Below, in pieces: positions 31,801 through 33,107 of a DNA stretch of 33,107 bases. The stretch's first letter is position 1. Each line of letters opens with the position of its first letter. The notes beneath the pieces were generated by a model. That model was not told the origin of the DNA and did not search any database. It saw only the letters and a list, made by a program, of their open reading frames with translations. Source of the stretch: an uncultured Clostridium sp. (lineage in GTDB: Bacteria; Bacillota; Clostridia; TANB77; CAG-508). A program made the translations under genes and the position numbers. The DNA is taken from positions 1 through 33,107 of the forward strand of contig USFW01000018.1 of assembly GCA_900553985.1 (NCBI GenBank), read 5' to 3'.

Positions 31801-32113
31801 TATCATTTATTTTTATTAAACTATCTTTACTATATGTACCATAAACTTGCTCAACATTTTCTATATTTTTTATTGCTTCTAAATCTCCATTTGTGAGTCC
31901 TAAGGTTGATAATACTTCTATATCATATACATTTTGCTCTTTAAAATATTTATCAATAGTATTTACCATATCTGGCGAAGTTGCTCTTAAGCCTGCAAAA
32001 AATCCTACTCCTAAAAGAGCCATAAGTAATATTGATATAAACCTTTTATATGAAACTTTTATTTCTTTGAAACTATCTTTTAACAATGCTTTTTTTAATT
32101 TGTGATTTTTCAT
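28871..32113 (-). CDS. FtsX/MacB-superfamily ABC permease with long extracytoplasmic coiled coil
   Basis: 1080 residues. TM1 is at about 25-44 ('FISILLMALLGVGFFAGLRATSPDM'), followed by an extracytoplasmic domain with MacB-like pieces ('IENVEQVYGTYS', 'EGREPQNKAECLV') and then about 270 residues of Lys/Glu/Gln/Asn-rich coiled coil (about 250-520). FtsX domain 1 lies at about 545-660 ('EERQEIGTLKALGYNKFYI'), a second unit starts at about 714, and the C-terminal FtsX domain at about 940-1075 ('ISERIRELATIKVLGFYDKEV'). Such type VII ABC systems act as mechanotransmitters or exporters of peptides, lipids or antibiotics; the substrate is unknown. It pairs with the ATPase gene at 32188. The ATG at 32113 has no good ribosome binding site. 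The strong one (AAAGGAGGTGG) serves an ATG at 32156 in another frame. Confidence 0.9.
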   Translation of the reverse strand: MKNHKLKKALLKDSFKEIKVSYKRFISILLMALLGVGFFAGLRATSPDMVNTIDKYFKEQNVYDIEVLSTLGLTNGDLEAIKNIENVEQVYGTYSKDSLIKINDKEIVTKILCLEEVNKPVIIEGREPQNKAECLVEEGFLKNTNKKIGDKIQVELENTDDELEENQEFLKEKELTIVGTARSPLYISRERGTSKLGSGSINYYIYISKENVSSEVFTEAYVKLKDSEKYKTSTNRYEKYVEETKDNIENIKEERQKARYDELIGEANSKIAEAEEKFNSEKQNGENQIKDAENKIQNGKDEITKGENEIANNDAKAKKEFANAEQQIKNAKNTIKNNETQYENKKVEAEKGFKEAETQKQNLQATLTTLKNSLNELNNKYNEIIKNLQNPNLPEAQKQILEKAKVQLEKQKSQLETNQKTVEAGISKIENEITKGKQELNNAKAQIESAKKTLSQKEKQLASARSQAKLEIEKARNKIEESKKEIQKAEEKLQKSREEFDTKIKEAEEELIDAKEKVAKIENPTWYILDRNQNVGYASFIQDTESIENLSMVFPIVFFAIAILVSLTSMTRMVEEERQEIGTLKALGYNKFYISLKYIIYSSLACIVGAIIGMNIGFQILPRIIWEMYRMMYTMPDINVLYNYEYSSLGLALIYVCIVGATLYAILKELKDTPATLLRPKTPKLGKRVLLERITPIWKRLNFSQKVTIRNIFRYKKRFLMTIIGIFGCTSLILAGFGLKDSISKILPYQYGKVFDYDMEVTLKSSLEVEKKNNFITNLKNNEKVNDLVETYMLSGTANKDEKQQDIKIIVPKESEELEKVIKLRNLEEEKINLNKEGVIITDKLAQLINAKIGDTIKVKDSNEVEKELKITDITENYIAHYIYMSKDLYENLYQEKYDTNVLLMQDKDLSEEEEKNLSKELVKQNEVSTVGLSSTMKKTLDDTMDSLNYVVIILIVSAGLLAFVVLYNLSNVNISERIRELATIKVLGFYDKEVYNYVNRETIILTIIGIILGLGGGYLLNFYIIGTCEIDMLRFVRVIDPLSYLYAILITVAFTIIVNIFTYFALKKIDMIGSLKSVE

Positions 32114-32156
32114 TCCGTTTAGGTGACATTTGTGATTTTCCTTTTTTATTTTTCAT
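32073..32156 (-). CDS. Possible 27-codon leader ORF overlapping the permease start
   Basis: The ATG at 32156 has AAAGGAGGTGG about 10 nt upstream, the best ribosome binding site in this gap. The frame reads MKNKKGKSQMSPKRNEKSQI..., 27 basic residues, and stops at 32073 inside the permease gene. It could couple translation to the permease. Alternatively, deleting one A from the seven-A run near 32093-32099 would join it in frame to the permease, giving a longer N-terminus. Whether it is expressed is unknown. Confidence 0.35.
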   Translation of the reverse strand: MKNKKGKSQMSPKRNEKSQIKKSIVKR

Positions 32157-32187
32157 CCCCAATCCACCTCCTTTAGAATTTTTATTT

Positions 32188-32889
32188 TTACCATTCAATA
32201 TTTTCTATTGGTAATGGATTTTCATTAATTTCTACACTTTCTGCTGTTCCATTTTTGAATCTTATTACTTTATCTGCCATAGGTGCTATTGCTGCATTGT
32301 GTGTGATTATTAAGACTGTCATTTTTTCTTTTCTTGCTGTATCTTGCAATAGCTTTAAAATTTGTTTTCCTGTTTTATAGTCTAATGCTCCTGTTGGCTC
32401 ATCACATAATAATAACTTTGGATTTTTAGCTATTGCTCTTGCTATTGCAACTCTTTGCTGTTCTCCTCCTGATAGTTGAGAAGGAAAGTTTTTCTTTCTA
32501 TCTGCTAAACCTACTTTTTCTATAACTTCTTCTGGGTCTAAGGAATCTTTACATATTTGAGTTGCTAATTCTACATTTTCTACTGCTGTTAGGTTTTGAA
32601 CTAAATTATAAAATTGGAATACAAATCCTATATCTTCTCTTCTATACTTAATTAGTTCCTTATTTTTTAATTTTGTTATATTTTTGCCATCGACAATTAC
32701 TTCTCCCCTGGTTGCAGTATCCATTCCTCCTAATATATTTAAAGTTGTTGTTTTTCCAGCACCACTTGGTCCGACAATTACCACTAGTTCTCCTTTTTCT
32801 ATTTGAAAATTAGTATTATCTAATGCTTTTATTATAATTTCTCCCATTTTATATTCTTTACATACATTTTTAAATTCTATATATGACAT
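32188..32889 (-). CDS. ABC transporter ATP-binding protein (MacB/LolD type)
   Basis: Energises the permease at 28871. Walker A 'GPSGAGKTT', Q-loop 'GFVFQFYNLVQNLTAVENVEL', signature 'LSGGEQQRVAIARAIAKNP', Walker B 'LLLCDEPTGALD', and H-loop 'VLIITHNAAIAPMAD' are all intact, as in the LolD/MacB/SalX group. The start is placed at the ATG at 32889 (MSYIEFKNV), giving 233 residues: GGAAG is 8 nt upstream. The GTG at 32898 directly adjoins that purine run and cannot use it. It is followed after about 70 nt by the permease gene and then comEB. Confidence 0.94.
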   Translation of the reverse strand: MSYIEFKNVCKEYKMGEIIIKALDNTNFQIEKGELVVIVGPSGAGKTTTLNILGGMDTATRGEVIVDGKNITKLKNKELIKYRREDIGFVFQFYNLVQNLTAVENVELATQICKDSLDPEEVIEKVGLADRKKNFPSQLSGGEQQRVAIARAIAKNPKLLLCDEPTGALDYKTGKQILKLLQDTARKEKMTVLIITHNAAIAPMADKVIRFKNGTAESVEINENPLPIENIEW

Positions 32890-32928
32890 ATTTTCCACTT
32901 CCTTTTTTAGGAATTTTATTTATACTTT

Positions 32929-32937
32929 ATTATATCA
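32929..32937 (-). promoter_or_regulatory. Extended -10 promoter of the ABC operon
   Basis: TGATATAAT on the minus strand (-10 at 32929-32934), about 40 nt before the start codon. The -35 is poor (TTTTTA at 17 nt), which an extended -10 could offset. Confidence 0.45.
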
Positions 32938-32990
32938 CAATCATTATTAAATAAAAATAAGATTTTTTATTTTTTTTAATTTGTTACTAG

Positions 32991-33107
32991 CTTGTAGAGT
33001 AGCTGAAAATAGTTGATAATTATGGTTTTTTTGGATTTTGACGTTCGACTGGAATGAAGATTAGAATTGGTTAGGTTTTCGAATGAGGAATGCTCACGGT
33101 ACTTGAA
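32991..33107. mobile_element. MITE-like structured repeat, copy 2 (cut by window edge)
   Basis: Starts CTTGTAGAGTAGCTGAAAAT and follows copy 1 (26967 onward) to the window end over 117 bp, with about six differences including one added T in a T run. The right half and second inverted-repeat arm are beyond the window. Confidence 0.8.

Noticed and set aside
32890..32898. GTG start of the ABC ATPase gene at 32898
   Set aside because: The purine run GGAA directly adjoins the GTG, leaving no spacing, while the ATG at 32889 is spaced correctly and starts the conserved 'MSYIEFKNV'.
1..33107. CRISPR array, tRNA or rRNA genes, prophage or plasmid replication genes
   Set aside because: No regular spaced repeats, no GGTTCGAATCC-type T-arm on either strand, and no phage, integrase or replication protein was seen.

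Overview
The window comes from a very AT-rich, Gram-positive, endospore-forming bacterium, most likely an uncultured gut-type member of the Clostridia. The evidence is Spo0A, SpoIVFA/SpoIVFB and YtaF-type sporulation proteins, a C+ (zinc-binding) bS18, family II pyrophosphatase, strong purine-rich ribosome binding sites, and several proteins with the N-terminal segment 'GITLIALVITIIVLLILAG' that is common in clostridial pilin-like proteins. Lineage below class is inference. No tRNA, rRNA, CRISPR array, transposase or reverse transcriptase gene was seen. Nearly all genes are on the minus strand; the exceptions are an unknown gene at 12920, ytaF at 17799 and a small XRE regulator at 20660.

Region 1 (1-8414, leftward): a cell-shape, division and sporulation block, spoIVFA-spoIVFB-[pilin-like gene]-minD-minE-rodA-dusB, followed by a second pilin-like gene cut by the window edge. 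The pilin-like gene between spoIVFB and minD ends in an FGE/C-type-lectin-like domain whose last residues look like the variable region of a diversity-generating retroelement (DGR) target. It is followed by a perfect 16-bp inverted repeat that overlaps the minD promoter. minC is not present next to minD. The spoIVFA ribosome binding site lies in a hairpin that a SigE-like promoter inside the hairpin loop would bypass.

Region 2 (8415-17624): spo0A with a clear promoter and terminator; a YigZ/IMPACT protein, an HI0933-family flavoprotein and a methionine-gamma-lyase-family PLP enzyme; a plus-strand unknown protein built from two copies of one domain; the rpsF-ssb-rpsR operon; and a Ca2+-type P-type ATPase.

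Region 3 (17799-24549): ytaF, a third pilin-like protein fused to a long leucine-rich-repeat domain, a divergently transcribed XRE regulator, and smc. The divergent promoters share a palindrome, and an 18-bp piece of it recurs (16/18) at the minD promoter. This suggests one regulator could connect the pilin-like genes and the min operon.

Region 4 (24550-33107): a REP-like inverted repeat element, ppaC, hslO (Hsp33), a MITE-like structured repeat with a second copy entering at the right edge, a membrane-anchored unknown protein, comEB (dCMP deaminase), and an ABC transporter pair whose permease carries a long extracytoplasmic coiled coil. Two successive genes end in hairpins that share a conserved loop but have different stems.
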